A stretch of DNA of 64,000 bases from Capsicum annuum (taxonomy: Eukaryota; Streptophyta; Magnoliopsida; Solanales; Solanaceae). The translations under genes were made by a program, and so were the position numbers. The notes under the pieces are model-generated. The model was not told where the DNA came from, made no database searches, and saw only the letters and a list, made by a program, of their open reading frames with translations. Position 1 is the stretch's first letter, and each line of letters begins with the position of its first letter. Where the stretch lies: contig NC_061118.1 of assembly GCF_002878395.1 (NCBI RefSeq), forward strand, positions 3,288,910 through 3,352,909, in the 5' to 3' direction. Positions 10,554-20,040 of this stretch are shown in pieces.

Positions 10554-11444
10554 ATGGGTATGGGAGAAGTTAGTACTAAAAGTACAAAACTCGAAGAGGT
10601 AGATTTACCTCAAGATATGGATCTACTGAATAAATGGACAATTCCAAAAGTTGAATTAAAAACCATATATGAATATGGATTTTTTGATAAAATAAAACAT
10701 AAACAAATTATTAAAACAACTGAACAATCTCTTGCTTTAAATGCTGATGAACAGACTCTTCAACTTTTAAATAAGCGTGATATTGATATTTTTAAACGTA
10801 ATTATAATTATATGCATATTGACTTAGTACAAATTGCCTTTCGGCCTCTAACTCTAAAGGTTCTTCCCAAAACATTTTTAGCAGCTTTGCGTGATGCTAG
10901 AAACTTGAATTTTCGAAAATCCTTAATGGGATCTATTGAATCTACTCTTGCTTATGGTCCTGTATATTTTAATACTCAGCCAAATCTACAATTATCTTTG
11001 ACTGATGTAAATATTCTTCACGCTTTGACATTAAATGTTAAAACTCATGGATATGATTATGCCCCTGGATCTGAACTTATAGGATTATCCTACCGCATAT
11101 ATTATCGATTATTATCAACTCTAAATCCTCGATGTAAGTTGATTGATGATAATTCTGATTGCACTATGCTTATTGAAACTAATTTTATAAAATCTAGGGT
11201 CACTACCCGAAGACCTATTAGATGGGATGAAATTGATTTCCCCCAAACATGGATTTTAAATTCAGTCACTTCCTCAAAACAATTGGCGGAGGACGTGACT
11301 AATTCAGAGTTAACTCAAGTAACTCAAAACTCTGATGGGCGAATTTGTTTACAATTTGATAGCAATCCTCCCATCTATAAAAATTCTTTCTCAATACCAC
11401 GAAGACTTCCTTTTATTCATCATATATCTCCTATAGAACCTTAA
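10554..11444 (+). CDS. viral movement protein (30K superfamily), intact ORF
   Basis: A 296-residue ORF without stops. The body (about residues 85-195) has the pattern of caulimovirid cell-to-cell movement proteins, including RDARNLNFRKSLMGSIES at about 113-130, AYGPVYFNTQPNLQLSLTD ending in the LxD-type signature (L149, D151), and a YRIYYRLL segment at about 180-187. Such proteins form or gate channels through plasmodesmata for virus passage. The first ATG of the ORF lies 73 bp after the primer site, which supports the start. It is the only viral ORF of full-looking length without lesions. The reading continues past the TAA at 11442 in broken form. Expression in the present host is unlikely. 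Confidence 0.88.
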   Translation: MGMGEVSTKSTKLEEVDLPQDMDLLNKWTIPKVELKTIYEYGFFDKIKHKQIIKTTEQSLALNADEQTLQLLNKRDIDIFKRNYNYMHIDLVQIAFRPLTLKVLPKTFLAALRDARNLNFRKSLMGSIESTLAYGPVYFNTQPNLQLSLTDVNILHALTLNVKTHGYDYAPGSELIGLSYRIYYRLLSTLNPRCKLIDDNSDCTMLIETNFIKSRVTTRRPIRWDEIDFPQTWILNSVTSSKQLAEDVTNSELTQVTQNSDGRICLQFDSNPPIYKNSFSIPRRLPFIHHISPIEP

Positions 11445-11638
11445 TATGGTCCAGCTAGGAATCGAGCGGCATCTTTGCATACTATTAATTCTGCAGATTC
11501 GCATGTTACACCTAAAGGTGTAGAAAAGATAAAAATAAATTCAAAAACTAATATAGTTCAAGATTTGATAATGAAAATCCTACCCCATCTGAAATGGATT
11601 TTGACATAAATTCTGTTTAACCATGATGACACAAATTA
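11445..11638 (+). other. decayed linker between movement protein and next viral ORF
   Basis: After the stop at 11442-11444 the same frame remains open for about 45 codons, then meets stops near 11606-11640. The next coding stretch is in another frame. This may be a natural spacer or the decayed C-terminal tail of the movement protein. Confidence 0.5.
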
Positions 11639-12112
11639 TTGATTTTAGTCCTGGTTCTCAGGCAAGAAAATATATTCAGAAAGAATTTTTTTTCTGAAAA
11701 ATGGAAAACCTTTCGAACATGGTTTTTTGAAACCTATACTTCTGATGAATTACAAAATATTTCAGAAGAATTCTATGAAATTTGTGCTTTACATAATAAA
11801 ATTATTTTCTTTGTACCATGGTTCATGTCTGCATATTTACCGTCATATGTCAAAATAATCGAAAGATCTTATCAAAATTCTGATGGATCAATTACTCAAG
11901 CACTCTATCCTCCTCAGTCTTCCTTTATACTGCCTAACAATACTGGCATGACTTTTTCTGCTTTTCAAAAGTTTGTCAGTGACGATGTGGGAAAAATTAC
12001 TGTTTTTAAAATAAATAACCTTATCGCACAAAATAATTATTTGAGTCTTTATGTTAAGGTTTTAGGAGAACACATTTCCTCTCTTGATAAAAAACTTGAC
12101 GAATTAATTTAG
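11639..12112 (+). CDS. viral ORF of unknown role between movement protein and capsid
   Basis: A 157-codon open stretch. Its middle (about residues 22-75) is rich in aromatic residues with WKTFRTWFFETYTSDE and IIFFVPWFMSAYLPSYVKII. The C-terminus ends in a short amphipathic region, EHISSLDKKLDELI, that could form a coiled coil. Similar-looking segments lie between the movement and capsid domains in several plant pararetroviruses, where virion-associated or coiled-coil functions are placed; this is recognition, not proof. The first ATG (11639) may not be the true start, because upstream sequence is frameshifted. It ends at 12110-12112, just before the capsid region. Confidence 0.6.
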   Translation: MILVLVLRQENIFRKNFFSEKWKTFRTWFFETYTSDELQNISEEFYEICALHNKIIFFVPWFMSAYLPSYVKIIERSYQNSDGSITQALYPPQSSFILPNNTGMTFSAFQKFVSDDVGKITVFKINNLIAQNNYLSLYVKVLGEHISSLDKKLDELI

Positions 12113-12208
12113 TTAACAAACTTAGCTCCCAGATGAATTCCTCTAACATTCCTTCTACTTCCAAAATCACTGATAAAGACGAATATATTTTATCAAAAAC
12201 CTTGTATT

Positions 12209-13993
12209 GAAAGACCTCCTGAAATAGACGGATTTGAAAAAGTTTCTCAATTAGACCAATTAGAGAAACTCTTAGATAAAAAATTCTCTCATTTAAACAT
12301 TCAACCCCTTGATATTTCTGACGATTTTGTACAAAATCTTGAGTCTGATTTTGCTGAGAATATTGATTCTGCTGAAAATCCTGGCATTATAATCTCTTCC
12401 GAGCTTAATAAGCTCAAAGGTATGATTAAAAAACAACCAGGAAAGAAATACGCTAATATTCCCCGTATGTCTACTGCATATTATCCACGCCCAACTCCTC
12501 AAGATATTCTGATAGAGGAAAGGGAATGGAATCAGAAAAATACTTCTTATAGTGGAGAAGCCATTTATGAATGGAATATTGATGGATTATCTGATCGATA
12601 AATCTCTATTCTTGTTCATCGAATGTCCATGTATGCTACTATTTCCACAACCACTACTTCGCCAGAAAATAGGGCCAATCGTACTGACCAAACAATTTGT
12701 AAAATGATTGTTGCGGGATTTACTGGCCAACTTTGAGGCTGGTGGGATAATTTCCTTGATGATACTAAACGCGAGCCTATTTTTAACGCCACCAATGATC
12801 AATCCGGAAAAGATAATTTAGGACGACCTTTTCGGGCAGGACGTTCGGATGCTGTCTATACCCTTATGCTTACAATTATTGAACATTTTAGAGGAAGATT
12901 TACCAATCAATATGAAAACATTAGAACTCTTCTTAATGGTTTAAAATGTAGACACTTAGGTGAATTTAGATGGTATAAAGACACCTTTCTTAGTAGGGTT
13001 ATGGATTTACCCGAAAGTAAGTATGACCATTGGAAAGCTAAATTCATTGATGGCCTTTCACCTTTATTTGCTGAAAGAGTTAGAAAAACCCTTCGAGGAT
13101 CTTATGGAGAAGTCCAGTATTCAGAAAAGACTTATGGTCAACTTATTGTAGCTTGTACTCAAGAAGGCTTAGCCCTCTGTAACGAGTTGAAATTAGCTAG
13201 ACAGATTAAGCTTGATAAACTCAGAGAAAAATCCTAATTAGGAGACTTCTGTGAGCAATTTGGTATGGATAAACCCTTTGTACGAAAACCCCAAAAGTAT
13301 TCTAAGTCTTCTAAACCCTATAGAAATAAACGTTCCAGGCATAGAAGCAAGGAAGAACGTGAGGCTAGAAAATCCTTCCATAAGTCTACTAGATTCACAA
13401 AAAATCGATCAAAAAGAGATTTAGCCAACATTAAATGCTATAAGTGTAACTAGTATGGTCATATAGCTCCAAACTGCAAATTACAAAAACTCAAGTCCTT
13501 AGGACTTTCTAAAGAAGTTCATGACCCAGTCTATAACTTCTTATACTCCTCTGCTTCCGAATCTGATTCTACTTCTAAAAATGATTTTGAATTACCTAAT
13601 TCTGATAGTGAGTTCGATCAGGATAATAAATGTAATGACTGTGATAATGATGTTTGCAATTGTGATAAAATGATGTATAAACTACAAGCGCAATTCGAAG
13701 ACCTTGATTTAAATGTTCAAACTCTTACTGCTGAAAACGTCCTTGAATTACTAAAAGAAGTTACTGATGAAAAACTGCGCGAAAAAATCCTCAAGTTTGC
13801 TACTCAAAAAACTTCTGCTAATACTAGTACTTCTAAAGATAACTCTTTTGATAATCATCCTATGTCTTATTCCTTAGCTGAAGTTAATCGACGTCTTGCT
13901 TTGAATAAAACCCCTGGTAGAGATACTACCCTTAATGATTTAAAAATCGAAGTTGAGCAATTGAAAAAGGAGATTATTTCCTTAAAACAAAAC
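12209..13993 (+). pseudogene. pararetroviral capsid (coat) protein region with disrupted zinc knuckle
   Basis: One reading frame (the frame of 12866, 13265 and 13670) runs through this region, with stops at 12599, 12734, 13235 and 13451. Visible parts are an acidic N-terminal segment (12240-12420), the conserved capsid core (about 12700-13230, with RGRFTNQYENIRTLL and the FIDGLSPLFAERVR run), a basic nucleic-acid-binding stretch (13265-13430, rich in K/R), and a CCHC zinc knuckle at 13436-13477 whose middle is cut by TAG at 13451. Downstream lie an acidic Ser/Asp tail, a small cysteine cluster (about 13633-13665) and a helical region to 13993. The capsid packages viral DNA. No frameshift is needed to connect the parts. 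Confidence 0.85.
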
Positions 13994-13996
13994 TAG

Positions 13997-14824
13997 ATGA
14001 TCTCCGATCATAGAATTTTGAAAATTGAAGAAAAGATTATTGATGTTCCCGAAGTCTCTTTTGCTTCAAAAGAAAAAGATAAAGATTTCGAATACTCTGA
14101 AAACTCTGAAATTGATAAATTTAGTCCAGCAGAAGATTTGAAAAAGGATTATTTCCTGGGAATGATGCAAATTGTTACTGCTCATAAATGGTTTATAAAC
14201 TGCACTATTTTGATAAATAAGGAATTTTCTGTTACCAATATTGCTATGATTGATAGTGGTGCTGATGTTAGTTATATTCAAGAAGGATTAATCCCAACCA
14301 GGTATTTTGAAAAAACCACTCATATAATAAAGTCTGCATCTGGTCATGCTCTTGATATCAATTATAAATTGCCAAATACTCATATCTGCCGAGACAGAGT
14401 CTGCATTCCACATTTCTTCTTTTTAGTAAAAAATCAGCTTTATCCTCCTATTATTTTAGGAACACCTTTTATAAATGCTAGTTATCCGTATACTCATATT
14501 GATGCAAATGGTTTTCAGGCTACTTACAAGGATAAACAAATTTCTTATCCTTTTGTTACTCATCCTGTAACCAGAGATATAAATACCCTTATCAATATGA
14601 AACAAAATCAGCTTAATTTCTTACAATTAGAATTAATAAGTATTAATATCTTTGATACTTTAAAATCAGTAAAAGTCCAAGAAAAAATCAAAATGATTTC
14701 TAATCAATTGATTCTGGATATTTGCGCGGATCATCCAAATGCTTTCTGGAATCAAAAGAAGCATATTGTTTCTCTTCCTTATGAAGATGCCTTTAGTGAA
14801 GAAAAAATTCCTACAAAATCTTGA
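13997..14824 (+). pseudogene. pararetroviral aspartic protease (start of Pol)
   Basis: This frame opens with ATG directly after a TAG (13994-13996), so it could be the natural start of the polymerase ORF or a point where one long frame was cut. The retroviral-type protease signature DSGAD, preceded by IAM and I, lies at 14252-14266. A second conserved region, PPIILGTPFINASYPYTHID, follows at about 14443-14504. The enzyme cuts viral polyproteins. A TGA at 14822 separates it from the RT, although the frame stays the same. Confidence 0.88.
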
Positions 14825-15643
14825 CCCTGTCAAATGAATACAGAATTAGTAGAATTCTGTAAGACAGAAATTGATAATCTTTTACAAAAGGGTCATATAA
14901 AACCCTTAAAATCTCCTTGGTCTTGTACCGCTTTTTATGTCAATAATGCTGCTGAAAAGGAACGAGGAATACCTCGACTAGTTATAAACTATAAACCTCT
15001 GAATAAAGTTTTAAAATGGATTCGATACCCTATACCGAATAAAAGAGACTTACTTTCCAGATTATATGATGCTAATATATTTTCTAAATTTGATTTAAAA
15101 TCTGGATAAGGGCAAATTCAAATTGATAAAAATCATACTTATAGAACTGCTTTTAATGTTCCTTTTGGACAGTATGAATGGAATGTCATGCCATTTGGTT
15201 TAAAGAATGCACCTTCCGAATTTCAAAAGATTATGAATGATATTTTTAATCCCTATATGGACTTTATCATTGTCTATATTGATGATATTTTAGTATTTCC
15301 AAAAACCCTCGAGTCTCATTTTAAACATTTGAATACATTTAAACAAATAATTATTCAAAATGGTTTAGTAATCTCTAAACCAAAGATAAGTTTATTTCAG
15401 ACAAACATTAGATTTTTAGGACATAATATTTCTCAAGGTTCTATTGAACCTATACAACGAGTTCTCGAATTTGCTAAAAAATTTTCTGATATTATTACTG
15501 ATAGAAAACAGCTTCAAAGGTTCCTTGGTAGTCTTAACTATATTTCCCCTTTTTATAAGAATTTGTCTAGAGACTTAGCTCCTTTATATGATAGACTGAA
15601 AACGATCACAAAACTCCTTGGACTCAAGCATACAGTGATTTAG
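14825..15643 (+). pseudogene. pararetroviral reverse transcriptase
   Basis: RT motifs appear in order: GHIKPLKSPWSCTAFYV (about 14890-14942), RLVINYKPLNKVLKW (14976-15020), FSKFDLKSG (15080-15106), PFGLKNAPSEFQKIMND (15191-15241), catalytic YIDD at 15275-15286, and LQRFLGSLNYISPFYKNLSR (15511-15570). It copies pregenomic RNA into DNA. A TAA at 15107 cuts the frame just after the first catalytic aspartate region. The frame ends at TAG 15641, with the RNase H continuing in a different frame. The catalytic aspartates themselves are retained. Confidence 0.92.
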
Positions 15644-15649
15644 TCAAAA

Positions 15650-16098
15650 CAATCAAAAGCAGAGTTCAAACCCTTCCTTGTACTTCTCTTGCAAACGCTA
15701 ACTAGTTAAAAATCGTTGAAACCGACGCTTCAAATATTGGTTATGGCGGAATACTTAAACAAGTTAATCCCCATACAAAGACCGAATGTTTGATTCAATT
15801 TTATTCTGGTAAATGGACGAAAAGTCAGAAAAAATACGCCACGGTAGCCCATGAAATGTTGACTATTGTTAAATGCGTTTTAAAATTCCAAGATGATTTG
15901 TATAACCAAAAATTTATAATTCGCACTGATGCTCAATCCGTCAAATTTATGTTTAATAAAGACTTCAAACATGATGCTTCTAAATTAATATTTGCGTGGT
16001 GGCAAGCTCAATTAGCTCTGTTTGATTATGAAATACAATATAAAAAGGGTAGTGAAAATTCTTTGCCTGATTTTTTATCTAGAGAATATCTGATATGA
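15650..16098 (+). pseudogene. pararetroviral RNase H domain
   Basis: The frame changes between about 15600 and 15650, marking a small indel. The RNase H signature residues remain visible: TDAS (about 15721), HEM (15850), RTDAQS (15922) and LPDFLSRE (16063-16086). The domain removes the RNA strand of RNA:DNA hybrids during reverse transcription. A TAG near 15705 lies upstream. The longest clean piece is 15790-16098. Its TGA (16096-16098) overlaps the ATG of the next small ORF. Confidence 0.88.
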
Positions 16099-16229
16099 GT
16101 TTTTACACATATTTTCTCTCTGAAAAAATTGTAATAACTATTATCAAATGCATTCCTTTAAATGAAGATATTCATTTTCTTATCTTAGAAACTTTAATTC
16201 ATCGCTTAATAGAAGAAGAATTTTTTTGA
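16095..16229 (+). CDS. small viral ORF a, overlapping RNase H stop
   Basis: The ATG at 16095-16097 overlaps the RNase H stop as ATGA. The product is 44 residues. It has a hydrophobic first half, then IKCIPLNEDIHFLILETLI and an acidic end. The downstream text stays acidic and open in another frame to about 16290, so the ORF may once have been longer. I do not recognise a family. It resembles small ORF b (see findings). Confidence 0.55.
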   Translation: MSFYTYFLSEKIVITIIKCIPLNEDIHFLILETLIHRLIEEEFF

Positions 16230-16304
16230 AAACCACAATGAATTCATTGATGACGAAATCTATTGGTTTGACATTGACTTAAGTGATTAATGTTTACAGA
16301 TATA

Positions 16305-16463
16305 ATGAAATTCTTTCTACACTTCTTCTCTGCAAAGTTCTTACTCACCTTTATAAAGGCAGTTCCTCTAAATATAGATTTACACATGCTCATACTATGG
16401 AAAGTCATCGACGACCTTATTACAAAGGATACACTTTATGAAGATCTCATCGAATATATGTAA
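16305..16463 (+). CDS. small viral ORF b, similar to small ORF a
   Basis: A 52-residue ORF with a very hydrophobic start (MKFFLHFFSAKFLLTF), then IKAVPLNIDLHMLILWKVID and an acidic end. The core pattern IK-x-x-PLN-x-D-x-H-x-LIL is shared with small ORF a. Function is unknown. It lies between Pol and the late ORF. Confidence 0.55.
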   Translation: MKFFLHFFSAKFLLTFIKAVPLNIDLHMLILWKVIDDLITKDTLYEDLIEYM

Positions 16464-16499
16464 TGGTATGCTGATCAAATTCCTAAATATTAATGCAGT

Positions 16500-17969
16500 A
16501 TGGATCCTCCTTGGCAACTCGCCAAAGGTAGAGGACGAGGTGGAAGAAATCAAAATTCTTCATATCAAGGTGGAAGAACAAACCCTTCATATTTTGATTG
16601 AAGAAATTTTGCATATAGCTCTGCAAGTTCTAATTTTCCTGTATTACAACAAGGGAATAGAACTTTAATCAATTTAAAAATTCCTCGTGATGAATCATCC
16701 TCATAAAAAACTTCGAATATTAGTTCTTCTGTACATTTAGAAGATATCCCTGAAACTCATCCATTATTCAAATAATTACAATCTTATTTATCTGATCAAC
16801 AAAAAACTGCAGAATCTTTTGCATCTATGATTAAAGAAAACACTGAAGATAAGCCTTCATATGAGAAGTTAGAGGCTAGAGAACTTATTTTATATATTGA
16901 AAATCAGCATATTCCTGCACAAGACAATTCGGAAGAAGCCTGGCGCATACTGAAGAACTATCTTACTGCTAATGTCTATTTTACTGGAGAATCTTACAAA
17001 ACTCAAACTTATTATGAACACATACTTGTTTAGACATTCAGTGCCACCTTTGACCACAGCCCTCTCGGCGAAACTACCCCGGGAGTATATGGATACTCCA
17101 AGATGGTAATCAAAAAACTTATTCCCATTGAAGAATGGGGCATTTCGTCAACGACACAATGATCTATACCAATGGGGCCGATGGGTCAAACTCTTGCCAA
17201 TTTTACTTATTGGGACTATATCAAAGCCTTTTCTCAAGTATTATATTATAACAATTACAAGCACAAACACACCTGGTTCATAAAGATCTGCTCTAAAGTA
17301 TTTGAAAAACCCATTCCAAACTGGTTTGTTCAGTAGTGGACTCATCACGAACCTACGGTTAAAATATTACCACCAGAATATTCCTCTTTATACCACTTAT
17401 GAAAAAAATCCTCCCCATTCTTAACATAACTATATCTTTCTGATTACATTTGTAAAATTGATACTATTGATCAAATGTAATTTTATATCAAATTTTCTAT
17501 TCCTTGGATTCATCGGTGGTCCGTGGAACTAGGCTATGACATTCACCAAATTCCTGCTCTATACCAAACATTTTATTGTAATTTTTGGGATAAACTACTT
17601 CGAAAAGACCTAGAAACAAAGCTTGCTTATGGCCATGATCAACGGGAGGAAATAATCCAGAAGATTGCTAAATATGAAAAAACTTCCAAAAAGTCGATTT
17701 TAGTTGAAGACAGAAATCTTAACTATGTTTCCAAACGAATCTCTGCCCATGAAGGTAATAAAATGCAATTGATTGAGGAATATTTATCCGAAGTTTGAGA
17801 TAAATTACTTCAAACTGTTGAGCAAAATTCGGATGCCTCAATAAATAGCACAGATGCAAATACAGAAGATATTACTGATTCACAACCACCAGAAGTTCTG
17901 ATAGAACAAGAAGAAATTGCAAAAGCCGAAGCCTTCATAAAAAAATGGAAAGGAAAAGACAAGCCCTGA
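16500..17969 (+). pseudogene. late viral ORF in the transactivator/viroplasmin position, decayed
   Basis: One frame runs from ATG 16500 to TGA 17967, about 490 codons, with internal stops (near 16596, 17031, 17160, 17334 and 17400) and probable indels around 17410-17470. The N-terminus has an RG-rich patch (KGRGRGGRNQ at about 16524-16553), often RNA-binding. Clean pieces at 16827-17033 and 17523-17798 show a helical, acidic C-terminus with ELGYDIHQIPALYQTFYCNF. Position, length and downstream promoter fit the inclusion-body/translation transactivator of caulimovirids, but I see no decisive motif, so the role is positional inference. Confidence 0.65.
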
Positions 17970-18000
17970 CATGACATAACTATCTGATAAAAATCTCTGT

Positions 18001-18050
18001 TGTAACAGTAAAAACACTATGCATAGTAACAGTAAAAACACTATGCACAG
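18001..18050 (+). repeat. direct repeat upstream of viral TATA box
   Basis: The word 'gtaacagtaaaaacactatgca' occurs twice in a row with a short spacer. It lies 40-90 bp before the TATA-like box, where enhancer elements of caulimovirid promoters sit. Enhancer function is inference. Confidence 0.85.
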
Positions 18051-18087
18051 GGCCCCATATATTACTGTGCAAGATTCCATTTTCTAT

Positions 18088-18095
18088 TATTTATA
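18088..18095 (+). promoter_or_regulatory. TATA-like box of the pregenomic RNA promoter
   Basis: TATTTATA followed by a CA-rich start region lies after the late ORF. A poly(A) signal comes about 105 bp later, which is the compact TATA-to-poly(A) spacing of pararetroviral pregenomic promoters. Transcription would start near 18120-18130. Confidence 0.75.
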
Positions 18096-18195
18096 GGCAC
18101 CTCATTCTCAGATAGAGGCATCAAGTTTTTTTTAATTCTCTTTGAAAAACCTCTCCCCTCTCTTTAATATCTCTCTTTGTAATATCAGAAGATTA

Positions 18196-18201
18196 AATAA
18201 A
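18196..18201 (+). terminator. viral poly(A) signal AATAAA
   Basis: AATAAA lies downstream of the presumed transcription start. In a circular genome the polymerase would pass it once and use it on the second pass, giving terminally redundant RNA. Confidence 0.75.
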
Positions 18202-18571
18202 CAAGAAGTTACTACTATTTCCGTCTGGTTTCCAGGTACATATCTTTTTACTTATTGTAGTAATTCAATTAAAACTTCTACCATAATCCAGCCGTGACTA
18301 TGTCCGGCTGAACGATTTCTTATATCTATGTTGAAGATCTAACTTTGCTGACATGCTAACTATGAAAGCTCCAGACTCTATCAAAATATAAAAGAATCTT
18401 TTTAATTTCTTGACTTGGTTCCAAAATGGAGGTACAGTCGAGTTTAATACACTTATGTTAACCTTGTCTCTATGACGCCGTCTAGTAAGTTATGCCTCTC
18501 TAGCCCGTATTGTTGAGAATAGGGCGAATTTCCGCACAATTAGAACTTCTAGACACACAGTTTCAACATAA
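18202..18571 (+). other. viral leader region with a small hairpin
   Basis: This noncoding leader runs from the poly(A) region to the terminal repeat. CAGCCG (18289-18294) and CGGCTG (18305-18310) form a 6-bp stem with a 10-base loop. Caulimovirid leaders are usually long and structured with short upstream ORFs. A larger fold was not computed. Confidence 0.6.
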
Positions 18572-18764
18572 GGTTATTAAATCTCTGACAGGCCCCATTT
18601 TTGGGTAAAAGAGTCATCCATACAGTCATAAAACTACTTAAGATTCTTTTCTATTTCGGTTGGTGCTTTGGTTCGGTCTTTCGACTTAGGCTTAATCAGA
18701 TATTATTATATGGTCTGGTAGGCTGAGTGGCATACCCCAGCCTAAGAGATCCTGTTAATGGTAT
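18572..18764 (+). repeat. right 193-bp terminal repeat of the pararetrovirus
   Basis: This is the second copy of 10282-10474, ending at TGGTAT inside what would be the next primer site. Host (TTA/ATT)-rich DNA begins at once after 18764. Confidence 0.93.
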
Positions 18765-19476
18765 TATTATTAATATTAATATTATTATTATTTTTATTAT
18801 TATTAATATAATATTATTATTACGTCTTTCCTACATTTATTAAATAGCAACCTAAGTCAATTTAATTTGCCCAGCTTATGTAATGTCTAGCCTAATTATT
18901 ATTCAAGTAATATAAATTTTAGTCAGAATTGATATTAATTCGAGTTGAATAAACCTTAGTTTGACTCAATTTTAAAAATACTTGTGAACCTCACACGAGT
19001 TGGTCAAGCAGCTAAATATGATATCAAAGATGTATTTGAGCTGACCATCAATCTTCTCTTAACTCGTTATAGAGATCGAGAAATTAATGGTAATCAGTGA
19101 CGAATAAGTAATTCAACAGTAATAATATTTAATAAGAAAATAAAATGGACATTTATAACATGTCTGCTTCAGTTGTTATTGACACCTAATTTTGACCTCT
19201 CTATACTCTCTTAGGCTACTATTTTATCAAAATTATTTAATTTCAATTATTAATATTCTTACACATTATTCTCGTATTATATAAATAACGACGTGTCACA
19301 TTAATGATTTAAATGCTTATAAATTATTTTTATTAATTTTATTATCATTTTTTACAATTTATTAATTCAAATACAATATTTTACATAATTTTCTTACCTA
19401 AATCATCTTTCATAAATATGCACACTCACAATTTACAAATACATTGTCTAATTTTTATTGTTATTATTATTATTAT

Positions 19477-19510
<34 letters not shown>

Positions 19511-19812
19511 TTTGTTATATTTAAATTTTGTAACTAATTTATTTTGAAATATTAACAACAATTTTGTAAAATATTTTTTTACATAATCTTAATTCTACAT
19601 GCGTTGTCTATTTTTAATAGTGACACCTTATTTTATTTATTAAATAGCAGCCTAACTTAAATCAATTTTCCTAATTTATTTAAATTCTCGCCACCTTGTA
19701 CTCAATTAATGTCAATTTTAACCGAATTAAAATCAATTTTAAGATATTTTACATAATTTTATTAAATTATTTTTCATAAATATGAACACTCCCAATTTAC
19801 AAAAGCATTGTC

Positions 19813-19864
<52 letters not shown>

Positions 19865-20040
19865 GTCATTGTTTTTGTTGTTGTTGTTGTCAAAATAGAA
19901 GTCAATTGTATTTAATTTCCCTTTTAGCGTTAAATTATCAGCCAATTTTATATCCCATTGATGACAATTATAGCCAAATTGATACCAATTTTAAGCTCAA
20001 ATTGAAATTTAATTTTTGATGACCCCTTTTTAAATAACTT
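18765..20040. repeat. AT-rich CACTA interior, right of the virus
   Basis: ATT-type microsatellite DNA (18765-18830) is followed by copies of the internal repeats described at 9556 and 9950: one at 19185-19510 and a partial copy at 19627-19866, each with an ATT tract. Text at 18950-19090 is similar to 8345-8405 (both with 'aataaaccttag' and 'taactcgttat' or its near form). No coding signal is seen; the minus-strand ORF at 19739-19945 is a translated microsatellite. Confidence 0.65.

Larger units (their letters stand above)
10282..18764 (+). mobile_element. endogenous pararetrovirus (Caulimoviridae), slightly more than one genome length
   Basis: The segment contains, in order on one strand: 193-bp terminal repeat, initiator-Met-tRNA primer site, movement-protein ORF, a further ORF, capsid-like region with zinc knuckle, aspartic protease, reverse transcriptase, RNase H, two small ORFs, a late ORF in the transactivator position, TATA and poly(A) signals, and the second terminal repeat. 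There is no integrase. That set is diagnostic of plant pararetroviruses. The repeat offset gives a genome unit of 8,290 bp. Layout and host suggest the solanaceous solendovirus-like group, but a petuvirus-like or unnamed genus is possible. All regions except the movement-protein ORF carry stops or frameshifts, so the copy is defective. Confidence 0.93.

Noticed and set aside
17880..18080. Minus-strand ORF over the viral promoter region
   Set aside because: It overlaps the C-terminal part of the late viral ORF and the promoter repeats on the other strand and has no domain; judged a shadow.
10282..18764. LTR retrotransposon instead of a pararetrovirus
   Set aside because: The terminal repeats lack TG...CA ends, there is no integrase, no target duplication is seen, and a movement protein is present.
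19739..19945. Minus-strand ORF with a long Asn run
   Set aside because: It is a translated ATT microsatellite.
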